A stretch of 44,765 bases of DNA from a virus, in the IMG/VR virus record IMGVR_UViG_3300043444_000435, positions 1-44,765 of that record, one strand, 5' to 3'. Below are positions 7,901 to 15,354 of the stretch, in pieces. Below the pieces are notes generated by a model, which worked only from the letters and a program-made list of their open reading frames with translations, was not told the DNA's origin and ran no database searches. Numbering within the stretch: position 1 is the first letter of the stretch; each line of letters opens with the position of its first letter. The translations under genes and the position numbers were made by a program.

Positions 7901-10088
7901 CTTAGGTCGTGTAGAGTCTTTTGTAGAGAATGGTGTAGAACAAGTTAGATGGGTAAGTAGATTAGATTCTAAGACATCAACATTCTGTACAAGTCTACAT
8001 AATCGAATATTCAACTTAGCTGAGATTAGAGCATTCTCTACAGCTAGAGGACTAGTTTATCCTTATTTCCCTAATACCAAACGAACATTTGATCAAGTAC
8101 GAGATGCTTCCCCTATAGGAGTGTTTTATATACCCTCAGTTCATCCATTTTGTCGTAGCTATCTAGAACCTGTACCCCCACAAGAAGAATTAACACAAGA
8201 GAAGAAGAATCTATTTAGTGCTTACCAACAAGCATTAAGTACACAATTAGCTAATAGTCAAATTAATCCTGAAACAGTTATTAATGATAAGCGATTACTT
8301 CAATCACTAGTTGTTATGGGTGCTGTAGCAATTAATATGGGACAGAGAAGGGAACAACGAAAGAAAAAAGAACGTAAAAAGAGAATTATAGCTACAACTG
8401 GAGGAGTATTAGCTGCTGGTGTAGGTGCATATGCTTTTGCTCGTTCTAGTGTTGGTAAGAAACTTGCTGATGCTGCTAAAGAACGTTTACAAAGAGGAAG
8501 AGCAGTAATACCCGACCCACAAGAGGCTATGCAGATTGGTGATGATGTTGTAGAACAAGTTACGGGTTCAGCCCCTAACATATCATGGGGACAAAAACTT
8601 GATGATTTAACACCCCCTAAACCCCTTGATGACCTAACACCTACGAGACCTCTAGATGATTTAACTCTACCAAAACCTGTAGATGATTTAGGTCCAGAAC
8701 TTAATTTACCTACAAAACAAGCTGATGATTTAGCTGATAGACCCGTTTTACAAATCCCTGGGCAACAAAGTCTTATTATCCTTCCTAATACAGAAGTAGG
8801 TAGAGATGTTGTAAGAAATTCTAGGGCTGTACTAAATGATACTCCCATAGAAGAAGCTATTCCTGAACTAGCTTTACCAACTAAAGATTTTAATGTTAGT
8901 CCTAAGTTAGGTCAGAATATTGAGAAGGCTGCACTTGAGCTACAAAAACAGATAGAACAAGGTCAAACTAATCTTTCTGATTCAGACCTTATTGATTTAT
9001 TTGGTGTTGATTATGTTTCTACTAGATTAGGAAGAAAAGTATCAAGTACAGCCAGAGCGGGTAAGGTTAATGTTAAAGGCTTAGACTTAGCTGATTTACC
9101 AACTTTAGCTAAATACCCATCTAGAACTTCTAGACAACTTATTAATGAACTTGTTAATAAAGCTGAATTAGAAATAGAAGAGTTAGACCATACTATTAAT
9201 GCAATTCTTGATAAAGCTTTTGCTGGTAAATTAGCAAATAATAAGAGGATTACTAGAGTTGTAGCTTTACCCCCAACTAAGAATAGTATTGGTAATAGAT
9301 ATGCTGTTTATCAAGCTGGTTCTGGAGTTCGTCCCACAGTAGTTAGTACTACATTAGACCAAGCTGCTCTAGACTCTTATATATCTCTTATTAGAGCTAA
9401 GAGAGAAGAATTAATTAAAGTATTATTAGATGATATTTATGATGAACAATTAACTAAACAATTTGTACCTAGAGTTAATAAACTTAAAGTTACCGCAGAT
9501 AAGTTTCAACGTCTTAACGATATATCAAGTAACAAGATACGTGAGGAAGTTAATGCTTATAGTCAAGCTGGATTAGAAACTATAGCTCAACTTGACAGAT
9601 TACCCTCGTATAGAATTAAGTCACAGGATGGTCAAGGTGTATTAGACTTAACTCCTTCTACAGTTGTCGGTAGTGGTGGACAATATGGTAAGGATTATCT
9701 AGCTGTACAGAAATTACTTCCTAATAATAATCAGGTACAAGGTACGTATTTAAGATTTTTCTTTCGTGATAACCAATTAAAGGGTTTAGCTTTAAGATAT
9801 AGACTTAATATTAGAGAGGATGTTAAAGCTTTTCTAGCACAACCTAATTTAACTAGAGAACAAATTGAAAATAAGATATACGAGTTACAACTTCTTAGAG
9901 CTAATGCTAAGGAAACTATTGAGGGTATACGAAATAGACAAAGGATTGAGTTTGATGTGTTTATGAATATTAATGTTAAAGGTAAGGATAAACTTATTGC
10001 TAGACAACAAGCTAAATTTGATGCTAATGCCCAGTACTATCTATCAAGTATTGAGTCTGAAATCGACTATCTTATTTCTTTAATATAA
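4920..10088 (+). CDS. giant MuF-type minor head protein with long N- and C-terminal extensions
   Basis: This protein is about 1722 aa when started at the ATG at 4920; a GTG at 4908 would add four residues. MuF/SPP1 gp7 proteins sit at the portal vertex in the head and are normally 250-500 aa. The MuF core lies around residues 980-1095. It has R-L-D-R-I-L-x-N-E-I-T-T-A-Y, then S-T-F-C-T-S-L-H-N-R and H-P-F-C-R-S-Y. The first 110 residues also resemble a MuF N-terminus, so some 850 charged, low-complexity residues appear inserted. After the core come a Lys/Arg patch, a Gly/Ala hydrophobic segment ending Y-A-F-A-R-S-S (about 1150-1180), four P-[LV]-D-D-L repeats (about 1225-1265) and 450 residues I do not recognise. 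MuF tails in other phages often carry effector domains. The start is 41 bp from the divergent HU start. Confidence 0.85.
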   Translation: MATKHKSQHINRIMSDILSDTHKLQEIKNKDKNKVLSLSRNVKNENRQAREAKEVGKFFDDTLFRYSNTIRAKIRQLVVNSEGKDLGIGKILSPYLKVLWYECLHEGLFSVYKTNNTNSYKSDKNKNDFNHYNNPRVIEFATIDLSGRGKSDENKPKYSERQQRILSRAQRDSVPRGVQMLAENIKDVDSLSPEIQTRILDHVQRNPGQYREGDLDLIYESFNRKNKIRLRDATKSIGEVRTTSPGKSQRMGFVPSSTKEGQRRIQNLQAERADLKTRIKSTKLTKEEAKALRDLESLSPDAQNAIRLRYLGREIDPNDPLSVALNKSEAKENTKRLKETTRELRDRGVRVGNPLAESKSPKTPKEPKGAKVRTNTRKGDVVSKGFANQEYDEIIDSWDTLSNYDRSRVIKKLEEQEAIKDILESSMSKEDKNLSLKLLLNKEAKVEDFQNFRPMEIPDSISNWIEENATRRKAYMEGYRQNLQLKVSPSGKIPEDYFTARSNTLLPKSEKATKEEIKTILANKKLTDKEKVIAIDRLTGPGKNRTVRRQVIGYIKEREGFTLDSLVNTVHTARLGEDRAYQGVNLRDRLKSLLSLSPKNIPSGSRPGTLARGTEVDIRERIRDIETYYPYLTGKYDAAQYMEARTLELSNYYEEEFKNGIKTRIAELYKNKDITPSQRKKLISEMISQVETGTQPLSKADSSLITRLRESFNKERVKPSKDQSTKLDRIEDEARKIWVRKQRIESLIAILQQPRNPSATPEEAKAYNNKKLKAVKELSAEFGIEVPRNDKGNISISGLNPSIDKFYKEMEALGITSGIKGTDFIGKYTKTKGKVKPKDVVPVDSLPPDLVEELKVRGLLRRGKGSTGYQETISQQTVNTIAKKIRTEHERTQNRYTGVNPIVVEEHKSLQEARRQYKTLQETYRTRTARGISAKKPPSLQELYIQTHRARLGRELRPDEVLSEAEMNNLDNLVVNPYQRLDRILNNEITTAYNLGRVESFVENGVEQVRWVSRLDSKTSTFCTSLHNRIFNLAEIRAFSTARGLVYPYFPNTKRTFDQVRDASPIGVFYIPSVHPFCRSYLEPVPPQEELTQEKKNLFSAYQQALSTQLANSQINPETVINDKRLLQSLVVMGAVAINMGQRREQRKKKERKKRIIATTGGVLAAGVGAYAFARSSVGKKLADAAKERLQRGRAVIPDPQEAMQIGDDVVEQVTGSAPNISWGQKLDDLTPPKPLDDLTPTRPLDDLTLPKPVDDLGPELNLPTKQADDLADRPVLQIPGQQSLIILPNTEVGRDVVRNSRAVLNDTPIEEAIPELALPTKDFNVSPKLGQNIEKAALELQKQIEQGQTNLSDSDLIDLFGVDYVSTRLGRKVSSTARAGKVNVKGLDLADLPTLAKYPSRTSRQLINELVNKAELEIEELDHTINAILDKAFAGKLANNKRITRVVALPPTKNSIGNRYAVYQAGSGVRPTVVSTTLDQAALDSYISLIRAKREELIKVLLDDIYDEQLTKQFVPRVNKLKVTADKFQRLNDISSNKIREEVNAYSQAGLETIAQLDRLPSYRIKSQDGQGVLDLTPSTVVGSGGQYGKDYLAVQKLLPNNNQVQGTYLRFFFRDNQLKGLALRYRLNIREDVKAFLAQPNLTREQIENKIYELQLLRANAKETIEGIRNRQRIEFDVFMNINVKGKDKLIARQQAKFDANAQYYLSSIESEIDYLISLI

Positions 10089-10141
10089 AATAATTGTATG
10101 CGTTAGGTTTATGGTAATTTAGTAAAAGAGTTAAATATAAT

Positions 10142-11116
10142 ATGCTAATTAAATTTAAGAAAAGCTCAGAAGGCTTACAGCTAGCTGGTCCAGCATTAAT
10201 CTTTGTAGAAGGAAATCACGTTGATAGTAAGAAACGTGCTCATTCCTTTGGTCCTGATCGTATTCGTAAGATTGTAGAAAATACGAATATGTTTATGCGA
10301 AAAGGAGGTCGTGTTCCTTTTCAATCAGACCATCAGAAAACACAACAATTTAATTTAGGTGATGTTGAAGGTGAATTTTACTGTTGTCCAATTGACGAAA
10401 GTAATCTCCCTGACCCTAAGTACAAGCATTTAATTGGTAAGTTGGGCGTATTTGTAGATCGTCTAGTAGCTAAAGGTACAGATGCTGTCAAAGCAATTAA
10501 GGAGGGAAAGATTCGTACTTTATCTCCCGGTATTGACCCTGTGACAGAAGCTTTTGTAGAAGTATCCGCTACTCCAATTCCCGCTATTATTGGCCCTAGT
10601 ATTATGTTCAGTAGAGATGGAACTGATTACGAAGCTGATAATATTTTGTTGTTCGAGTCATCTTCTCTAAATCCTCGTCCTAGCGCGAGTTATGAAGGTG
10701 ATGATGAGGATGATTATCAAGGTAATATCTCTCCCGCTATGAGTCGTAAAACTAAAGTGTTCTCTATGGAGGAAGCTTTAGGACGTAGTGAGAATATTAA
10801 GCAGATTAAGACCAAGTATGATGAGTTATCTGAAGCTCTTTATCGTGTTCTTTGTTCTTATTATTCTGCTGAGGAGGAAGAGTTACAAGGTAGAGACCCT
10901 GTAAAAGAAAGTTATAACAATATTGAATATTTTGTTAAAGAAATTGAAGGTTTGTTTGAGCTTACTTTTAAGGAAGAAGAACAACAAGAAGATGCAGAAA
11001 TGCCTGAATCTCCTGGGGCCAAAGCATCACAACAACCTCAAGCTAATTATTCTCGTTATGATGGTTTGAGCTATAATCCAAATAGATTGTTTAGACGACG
11101 CAAATATGACTATTGA
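10142..11116 (+). CDS. prohead protease (Mu gpI-like) with scaffold-like C-terminus
   Basis: This protease would mature the prohead by cleaving scaffold and other head proteins. The N-terminal 155 residues fit the Mu gpI/herpes-assemblin-like pattern: V-P-F-Q-S-D-H (58-64), R-T-L-S-P-G-I (125-131) and V-S-A-T-P-I-P-A (141-148). His64 and Ser128 are the likely catalytic pair. Downstream are two possible self-processing sites of the Phe-Ser/Phe-Glu type (I-M-F-S-R-D and L-L-F-E-S-S, residues 154-170), followed by an acidic Glu-rich region like a scaffold. The gene overlaps the next by 11 bp, implying translational coupling. Position between MuF and scaffold/capsid is exactly Mu-like. Assignment rests on motifs and context. 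Confidence 0.75.
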   Translation: MLIKFKKSSEGLQLAGPALIFVEGNHVDSKKRAHSFGPDRIRKIVENTNMFMRKGGRVPFQSDHQKTQQFNLGDVEGEFYCCPIDESNLPDPKYKHLIGKLGVFVDRLVAKGTDAVKAIKEGKIRTLSPGIDPVTEAFVEVSATPIPAIIGPSIMFSRDGTDYEADNILLFESSSLNPRPSASYEGDDEDDYQGNISPAMSRKTKVFSMEEALGRSENIKQIKTKYDELSEALYRVLCSYYSAEEEELQGRDPVKESYNNIEYFVKEIEGLFELTFKEEEQQEDAEMPESPGAKASQQPQANYSRYDGLSYNPNRLFRRRKYDY

Positions 11117-11993
11117 TTTTTATACCGGCCCTTACCAAGAGCTAGTTACGTTTAGTACCGCTGTAGCTGAAGCGCCTTTCGCTTCCGAACTACTGTCCAA
11201 ACTCGAAGAAGAGTATGAGACTATTGATGAAGCCATTGAGGACTTGGTTGAAGGTTTTAATGCTGCTGGTTTCGATGCTACGGAAGAAGATGTTCTGGAA
11301 ATGTTGACCGAGCAAATTCCGATTTCGGCTGAAGCTCTTGAAGTTCTTGCAGAATACTACATTGATGAAGATGGTGAAGCTGACGAAGTTGGCTACGAAC
11401 GTCTTGTTAATGCCGCTGTAGCTTCTCATCAAGCCTTCATTGAAGATGATGAAGATGAAGACGACGAAGAAGATGAAGACCCTTATACTACTTATGATGA
11501 AGATGAACTCTACGATGACCTTGATGAAGAATTCGAGGTTGAGGATGAGTATGATGAGTACGATGAGGATGACCTGATTGATGAAGAAGAAGCTGAAGAA
11601 TTTAACGCTGCGTATGAGCGTGTTCTTGAGTTTAGTCATCAACAAGAGATTAGTTCTCATCTGAATGACCTCATGGAATATGCGGCTCATCTTGTAGAAG
11701 AACAGCGTCTTGCTCCTATTGCCTTCCAATGGATGTTTGGTCAAGATGATGGTCAACGGGCTATTAACTTTAGTGCAGCTTCTGAAAGCCTTGGTATTGA
11801 TGATGTAACTCATCTTCAAGCTATCGAATATGCTCTGAATCTGTTTGACTCCATTGGTGAACTTACTAATCGTGCAGGATATCGTAGTCCTTTGAATTTC
11901 TCGTCTATCGCGATGGAAGACATTGCCCCTGATACGGCGGATGAGCAAGTTGACTCTTTGGCTGCGGGTATCTTTCGTGGGCTAAATTCATAA
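11106..11993 (+). CDS. very acidic scaffolding-like protein
   Basis: This 295-aa protein has a central run of almost continuous Asp/Glu (about residues 115-175). Flanking helical segments contain repeated Phe-Ser sites: V-T-F-S-T near residue 13, L-E-F-S-H near 173, I-N-F-S-A near 220 and L-N-F-S-S near 263. Acidic proteins between protease and capsid genes usually act as scaffolds that template the prohead and are then degraded. The spaced Phe-Ser sites would suit removal by the upstream protease. Its start lies inside the protease gene. Codon use shifts here to C-ending and CGT/CTG codons, as in the capsid gene, indicating high expression. Confidence 0.7.
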   Translation: MTIDFYTGPYQELVTFSTAVAEAPFASELLSKLEEEYETIDEAIEDLVEGFNAAGFDATEEDVLEMLTEQIPISAEALEVLAEYYIDEDGEADEVGYERLVNAAVASHQAFIEDDEDEDDEEDEDPYTTYDEDELYDDLDEEFEVEDEYDEYDEDDLIDEEEAEEFNAAYERVLEFSHQQEISSHLNDLMEYAAHLVEEQRLAPIAFQWMFGQDDGQRAINFSAASESLGIDDVTHLQAIEYALNLFDSIGELTNRAGYRSPLNFSSIAMEDIAPDTADEQVDSLAAGIFRGLNS

Positions 11994-12002
11994 CCTAAAC
12001 CC

Positions 12003-12068
12003 ATACCCTATAAACTCTCTACCATACCAGGGTCTGTATATTCTATAGAATTTGATATGGTAGGGTAT
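12003..12068 (+). promoter_or_regulatory. mutually exclusive hairpins before the decoration gene
   Basis: ATACCCTA (12003-12010) can pair with TAGGGTAT (12061-12068), and CTACCATA (12019-12026) can pair with TATGGTAG (12056-12063). The right arms overlap by three bases, so the two folds compete. A small TTCTATAGAA palindrome lies between. This could be an attenuator or processing site ahead of 12089; function is inferred only from the pairing. Confidence 0.4.
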
Positions 12069-12088
12069 CCACTCATTTAATCATTCCT

Positions 12089-12949
12089 ATGTCATACGTA
12101 TATTACAAAAATCCGTACAATGTTGACAAAGCTGTATTCAAGAATAGCTCTCAACTTCATGCTTCTGTCTCTGTTCTTATCACCCGTTCTGCTATTAGCC
12201 GCAGTCCTCTAGGTCGTTATGTTATTCCCGCTGGAGTAGTCCTTGCAAGTGTTAATGGTGAAGACCGTCCTCTGCCTCGTGATTATGTAACCGCTGCTGC
12301 AACCACCAGTGACACCGAACTGTTTGTCACCTACCCTCAGTTGTTCAAAGCTGGGGATACTCTTTATCATCAAGAATCCACCAACACTATTACTATTGGG
12401 GGAACTTGGGTTGCTGGAGATGTTATCACCGTTCAAATTGGTAGCTATTTCCTAAGCTTTACTGTTACTCAAACTACGGCTGCCGCTGTTGCTACTGAAC
12501 TCAACACCTACATTAACTCCCATTGGATTACTCAGAATCTGAATCTGCGTTCTGGTGTTTCTGGTGCTGTAGTTACCCTTTATACCACGGGTGATGTTGG
12601 TACTCTTACTGTTAGTGAGAATAGCACTGCTGGTACGGTTGCTGCTGGAGCTTCTACCTTCAACCTGACCTATCCTCTGATTGGAACCATTTCTTATGTG
12701 GATTCCGACAATAGCAAGTTGGTCCTAACTGCTGCTTCTGCAATTAACGTTCCTGATGGAGCTGCTATTGGCCCTCGTGTTCAACACATGTACGGTCTGA
12801 TTGCTTCCAGCATTGACCTTGATGATGTTCGTCAAAGTGAAATTCTTGGGGCTTACGAAAAAGGAGACGTTTATCGCGTAGGTTTGGTCTATTGGGATAA
12901 TCTTCTGGCCGCTCGTTTCCCTGAACTTAACGTCTACAGTGGAACCTAA
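12089..12949 (+). CDS. head decoration-like protein with inserted beta domain
   Basis: This 286-aa protein, rich in Thr, Ser, Val and Ala, sits directly before the major capsid gene, where Mu- and lambda-like phages encode decoration proteins. The first 80 residues and the last 60 (from about residue 225, containing S-S-I-D-L-D-D-V and ending in Y-W-D) look like a small decoration protein. Between them, residues 95-210 form a Thr/Val-rich beta-type insertion that could be exposed on the capsid surface. Codon use is of the highly expressed type seen in the capsid gene. No Shine-Dalgarno sequence is visible before the ATG. The role is inferred from position, composition and expression-type codons. 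Confidence 0.65.
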   Translation: MSYVYYKNPYNVDKAVFKNSSQLHASVSVLITRSAISRSPLGRYVIPAGVVLASVNGEDRPLPRDYVTAAATTSDTELFVTYPQLFKAGDTLYHQESTNTITIGGTWVAGDVITVQIGSYFLSFTVTQTTAAAVATELNTYINSHWITQNLNLRSGVSGAVVTLYTTGDVGTLTVSENSTAGTVAAGASTFNLTYPLIGTISYVDSDNSKLVLTAASAINVPDGAAIGPRVQHMYGLIASSIDLDDVRQSEILGAYEKGDVYRVGLVYWDNLLAARFPELNVYSGT

Positions 12950-12960
12950 ATAACACTCAT

Positions 12961-13008
12961 AAAATACGAGATATGATGTAGATAAAGATATATCATATCT
13001 CGTATTTT
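12961..13008 (+). terminator. 17-bp perfect hairpin before the capsid gene
   Basis: AAAATACGAGATATGAT (12961-12977) and ATCATATCTCGTATTTT (12992-13008) are exact inverse complements with a 14-base loop. The right arm ends TTTT then CCCTC. It begins 11 bp after the decoration gene and ends 24 bp before the capsid ATG. It could be a partial terminator, an RNase III site or a stabilising 5' hairpin on the capsid message. Confidence 0.6.
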
Positions 13009-13032
13009 CCCTCATCTATAGAATCTAAAATT

Positions 13033-14142
13033 ATGTCTTATATTTCTTCTTTCCTTTCACAAGCACAGAACAATAAAGTAGCAGATATGGTTATTGAAAC
13101 CACTCTGGCTAACCTTACTCACCGTTCCAATTTGTTGGATTCGTTCTGTCCGTTCAAGACTTATACCTCTACCAAATTTCTTTCGTACATCTTCGATAGA
13201 ATTAATCCCGTAGCTTCCGTTATCGCATACGGTACTGAAGCTCCTGCAACTCGTCAAGGTACGTTTACTCCGGTTGCGATGGAACTCATCAAAACTGGTA
13301 TTCAGTACGTCTATGATGAGAAAACCATGTGGGATATGAAACATGCCATGGAAGAAGCTAATCTGAAGAATATTCAGGTGTCTGATGTTGTTGGTCCTCG
13401 TGGTCAATATATTCAGGGTAGCAATAATGACTTGGCTAAATTCCTCTTTGGTACGATTGAACAAGTTGCACGAGCGCAAGTCGAACTGTTGGATGTTCTG
13501 ACTTGGCAAGTTCTGCAAACAGGGCAGATTAATCGTACTGACCCTCGTACCGGCGTAACTCTGAGTATGGATTATCGTAATCCCCACGATACTACATATA
13601 ACCATTTTCCGGCTGCTCTTACTGGTGGTGCGCGTTGGGACCAATTGGCTACGGCTAATGGTATTCAGGATTTGTTCAATGCAGTAGATACGTTCTCCGA
13701 TACCAATGGTTTTGCTCCTGAGAAGATTGTTATGTCTCGCAAAACTTATAACAACCTGCTTCAACAACAATCCACTAAGGATGCAGTTAGTTCTGCTACT
13801 GTAACTCAAGTGGGTACGGCATCTCCTGAACAACTTGACTTGGTGCTTGATCGTCGCGGTATTCCCCCGATCATCCGCTTTGACGAGATGTTCCAAAATC
13901 CTCTGATTGATGCAACTGTAACCAAGACTCGTTTCCTTAATGACGACCGCTTTGTATTCCTGTGTGAAAACATGGGTCAACGTGCAATGGGTCCGACTCT
14001 GGAAAATGATGGTCAAACGGGTATCTATGTGGTGACGAAAGAAATTAAGAGTCATCCTCCCGTAGATGCAACTATCGGTATTGCATCTATCATCCCTGTG
14101 TTTGCTGATCCTAAACTTCTGTTCAGCCAGCAAGTCAAATAA
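13033..14142 (+). CDS. major capsid protein (lambda gpE/HK97-fold type)
   Basis: This 369-aa shell protein has the usual length for E-type capsid proteins. Visible features are an N-terminal segment with L-T-H-R-S-N-L-L-D-S-F, a central region with D-V-L-T-W-Q-V-L-Q-T-G, the K-I-V-M-S-R-K-T-Y loop, and a C-terminal P-P-V-D-A-T-I region near residue 345. The C-terminus ends L-L-F-S-Q-Q-V-K, which carries the Phe-Ser motif also seen in the scaffold and protease and could be a trimming site. Codon use is strongly biased to CGT, CTG and C-ending codons, the clearest high-expression signature in the window. It sits after scaffold and decoration genes and before a terminator. Confidence 0.88.
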   Translation: MSYISSFLSQAQNNKVADMVIETTLANLTHRSNLLDSFCPFKTYTSTKFLSYIFDRINPVASVIAYGTEAPATRQGTFTPVAMELIKTGIQYVYDEKTMWDMKHAMEEANLKNIQVSDVVGPRGQYIQGSNNDLAKFLFGTIEQVARAQVELLDVLTWQVLQTGQINRTDPRTGVTLSMDYRNPHDTTYNHFPAALTGGARWDQLATANGIQDLFNAVDTFSDTNGFAPEKIVMSRKTYNNLLQQQSTKDAVSSATVTQVGTASPEQLDLVLDRRGIPPIIRFDEMFQNPLIDATVTKTRFLNDDRFVFLCENMGQRAMGPTLENDGQTGIYVVTKEIKSHPPVDATIGIASIIPVFADPKLLFSQQVK

Positions 14143-14187
14143 TATACATATACGTATATCTCTATTTGATAGTGTGTACAGTTATAT

Positions 14188-14216
14188 AAGCCAAGGTCTA
14201 TAAGGTCTTGGCTTTT
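14188..14216 (+). terminator. intrinsic terminator after the capsid gene
   Basis: AAGCCAAG (14188-14195) pairs with CTTGGCTT (14207-14214), followed by TTCTCTTGAT. It lies 46 bp after the capsid stop. A weaker TCAAATA/TATTTGA inverted repeat overlaps the stop codon itself (14135-14169). Confidence 0.7.
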
Positions 14217-14219
14217 CTC

Positions 14220-14250
14220 TTGATGTAAGTCAAATCTGTTATGCTATAAA
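14220..14250 (+). promoter_or_regulatory. possible extended -10 promoter
   Basis: TGTTATGCT (14237-14245) matches an extended -10 (TGn plus TATGCT). A TTGATG lies upstream at 14220-14225, but the spacing of 14 is short. The site follows the capsid terminator and precedes the gene at 14277, where a new transcript would be expected. This is a weak call. Confidence 0.3.
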
Positions 14251-14276
14251 ATAAACACATTAGTATACAGTTTTGA

Positions 14277-14732
14277 ATGATTATGGCTAAAGTATTTTTG
14301 AAGAAAGATTATATCTCTAAAGGAGGTAATTTCTATGGTGCAGGATATTATGAACAAGAGTCTTTACCTGAAGTAATTAGAGATAATTCTGATTACATTA
14401 AGATTACTGAAGTAGTTGTATCTAAGGAGCCTCTAGTAGAAAACGGTATTCGTACTATTACTTCTGATGATGGTCCTCGTACTCGTGAGATTAAGCCTAT
14501 TATTGGTGAACCAGTAAAGAGTGATATTGTTAAGGAAGAACCATTTATTAATATTAATGTTGCTTCCGAAGTAGAACTAAGTAGTCTTAAAGGTATTGGA
14601 CGTTCTACAGCTAAGAAAGTAATTGAACTTCGTGAAGTTTCTCCCTTCGTTAGCTTTAGTGATTTAGAAGAGAGAGTAGGATTATGGGGTGGAAGAACTT
14701 GGGATAGTTATAACATTAAGTTTGAATCCTAA
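14277..14732 (+). CDS. Mu gp35-like protein with helix-hairpin-helix domain
   Basis: This protein has 151 aa, or 149 if the second ATG at 14283 is used. The N-terminal 45 residues (K-V-F-L-K-K-D-Y, G-A-G-Y-Y, then a short acidic helix) resemble the small N-terminal domain of FluMu-type proteins encoded after the capsid gene in Mu-like phages. The C-terminal 60 residues hold a ComEA-like helix-hairpin-helix: I-N-V-A-S-E-V-E-L-S-S-L then K-G-I-G-R-S-T-A-K-K-V-I. That motif binds DNA backbone non-specifically. Directly behind the capsid gene, it fits a neck or head-completion role. Its 3' end is echoed twice in the following spacer. Confidence 0.65.
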   Translation: MIMAKVFLKKDYISKGGNFYGAGYYEQESLPEVIRDNSDYIKITEVVVSKEPLVENGIRTITSDDGPRTREIKPIIGEPVKSDIVKEEPFININVASEVELSSLKGIGRSTAKKVIELREVSPFVSFSDLEERVGLWGGRTWDSYNIKFES

Positions 14733-14786
14733 CCATCTAATATCAAATTTGAATCCTAACTATAAGGTATTAAATTTGAGTTCTAA
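14706..14786 (+). repeat. three-copy echo of the 14277 gene's 3' end, 27-bp period
   Basis: The units are 14706-14732 (end of the gene), 14733-14759 and 14760-14786. Each ends in a TTTGA[AG]T[CT]CTAA-type sequence with the stop codon. By hand, copies 1 and 2 match at 20 of 27 positions and copies 2 and 3 at 19 of 27. Confidence 0.75.
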
Positions 14787-14805
14787 TAATTAAGGAATTT
14801 ATAAT

Positions 14806-15129
14806 ATGACCTATTCTTGGCTAAAGTTTTCTTTCGTTAATCAAACGCAAGGTGATTCTTTCCCTCTTAACTCCCCTCTTATCTATTGTATTGTTGAAAA
14901 TCCAAATAATACAGTAACAACTCTTGATATACAAGTTCAGCCTGATAAAGATACCCCTAATTACTGGGTAACACTTAAGACTATTGATATTGATGGTACA
15001 GCTAATCAGGTTATTAATTCTGATACCTTAGCTGATATTTCAGGTGCTGTAGGTCCAGCTAGTGTTTTTAGGTTTGTATTTGCTAATAGCATTACCGCAA
15101 CCCTCTATTTCAACGCCTATAGATATTAA
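14806..15129 (+). CDS. small beta-rich putative virion protein
   Basis: This 107-aa protein has alternating hydrophobic and Thr/Asn residues consistent with a beta-sandwich, including L-D-I-Q-V-Q-P-D-K-D, Y-W-V-T-L-K and a C-terminal A-T-L-Y-F-N-A-Y-R-Y. I do not recognise a family. The shape suits a small decoration, neck or fibre-associated protein. It is in the late operon between the gp35-like gene and a fibre cassette. Its last codons are echoed in a 24-bp tandem array downstream. The heptamer CTTTCGT falls in codons 9-11. Confidence 0.65.
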   Translation: MTYSWLKFSFVNQTQGDSFPLNSPLIYCIVENPNNTVTTLDIQVQPDKDTPNYWVTLKTIDIDGTANQVINSDTLADISGAVGPASVFRFVFANSITATLYFNAYRY

Positions 15130-15201
15130 TATTTTAATGCTTATAGATATTAGTATTTTAATGCTTATCAATATTAGTATAATAACGCTTATTGTTATTA
15201 G
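15115..15201 (+). repeat. echo array of the 14806 gene's 3' end, 24-bp period
   Basis: The units are 15115-15138 (spanning the stop), 15139-15162 and 15163-15186, with a partial fourth (15187-15201). By hand, copies 1 and 2 agree at 22 of 24 positions, with both differences being transitions, and copies 2 and 3 at 19 of 24. Confidence 0.8.
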
Positions 15202-15237
15202 ATTGGTCTAGGTAAGTTTATATTTTAATTTTGTAAG

Positions 15238-15354
15238 ATGAGAGCACTTAATTTAGCCTTAAAGGTCTTAGGCTTAAGAAAACAAATACAGACCGACACT
15301 ATTAACGGTAGTGGCATATTTATTAATATGGACCCTGTTATTTTAGGACCATGA
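15238..15354 (+). CDS. 38-aa small protein coupled to the fibre gene
   Basis: This is an ATG-initiated frame encoding a basic amphipathic N-terminus (residues 1-16, Leu/Lys/Arg-rich) and a C-terminus ending D-P-V-I-L-G-P. Its TGA overlaps the ATG of the next gene in the classic ATGA arrangement, which supports translation and coupling. The C-terminal half (N-G-S-G-I-F-I-N) resembles short glycine-containing beta segments in fibre proteins, so it may be an adaptor or anchor for the fibre. It is too short for a family call. Confidence 0.5.
   Translation: MRALNLALKVLGLRKQIQTDTINGSGIFINMDPVILGP

Noticed and set aside
4920-8000. Portal domain at the N-terminus of the MuF fusion
   Set aside because: The region is charged and low-complexity and lacks the stem, clip and wing pattern expected of portals.
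13057-14133. Long antisense open frame (358 codons) opposite the capsid gene
   Set aside because: It mirrors the strongly biased codon use of the capsid gene; the product has no sensible composition and no ribosome site. The same applies to antisense frames at 11190-11948 and 29443-30129.
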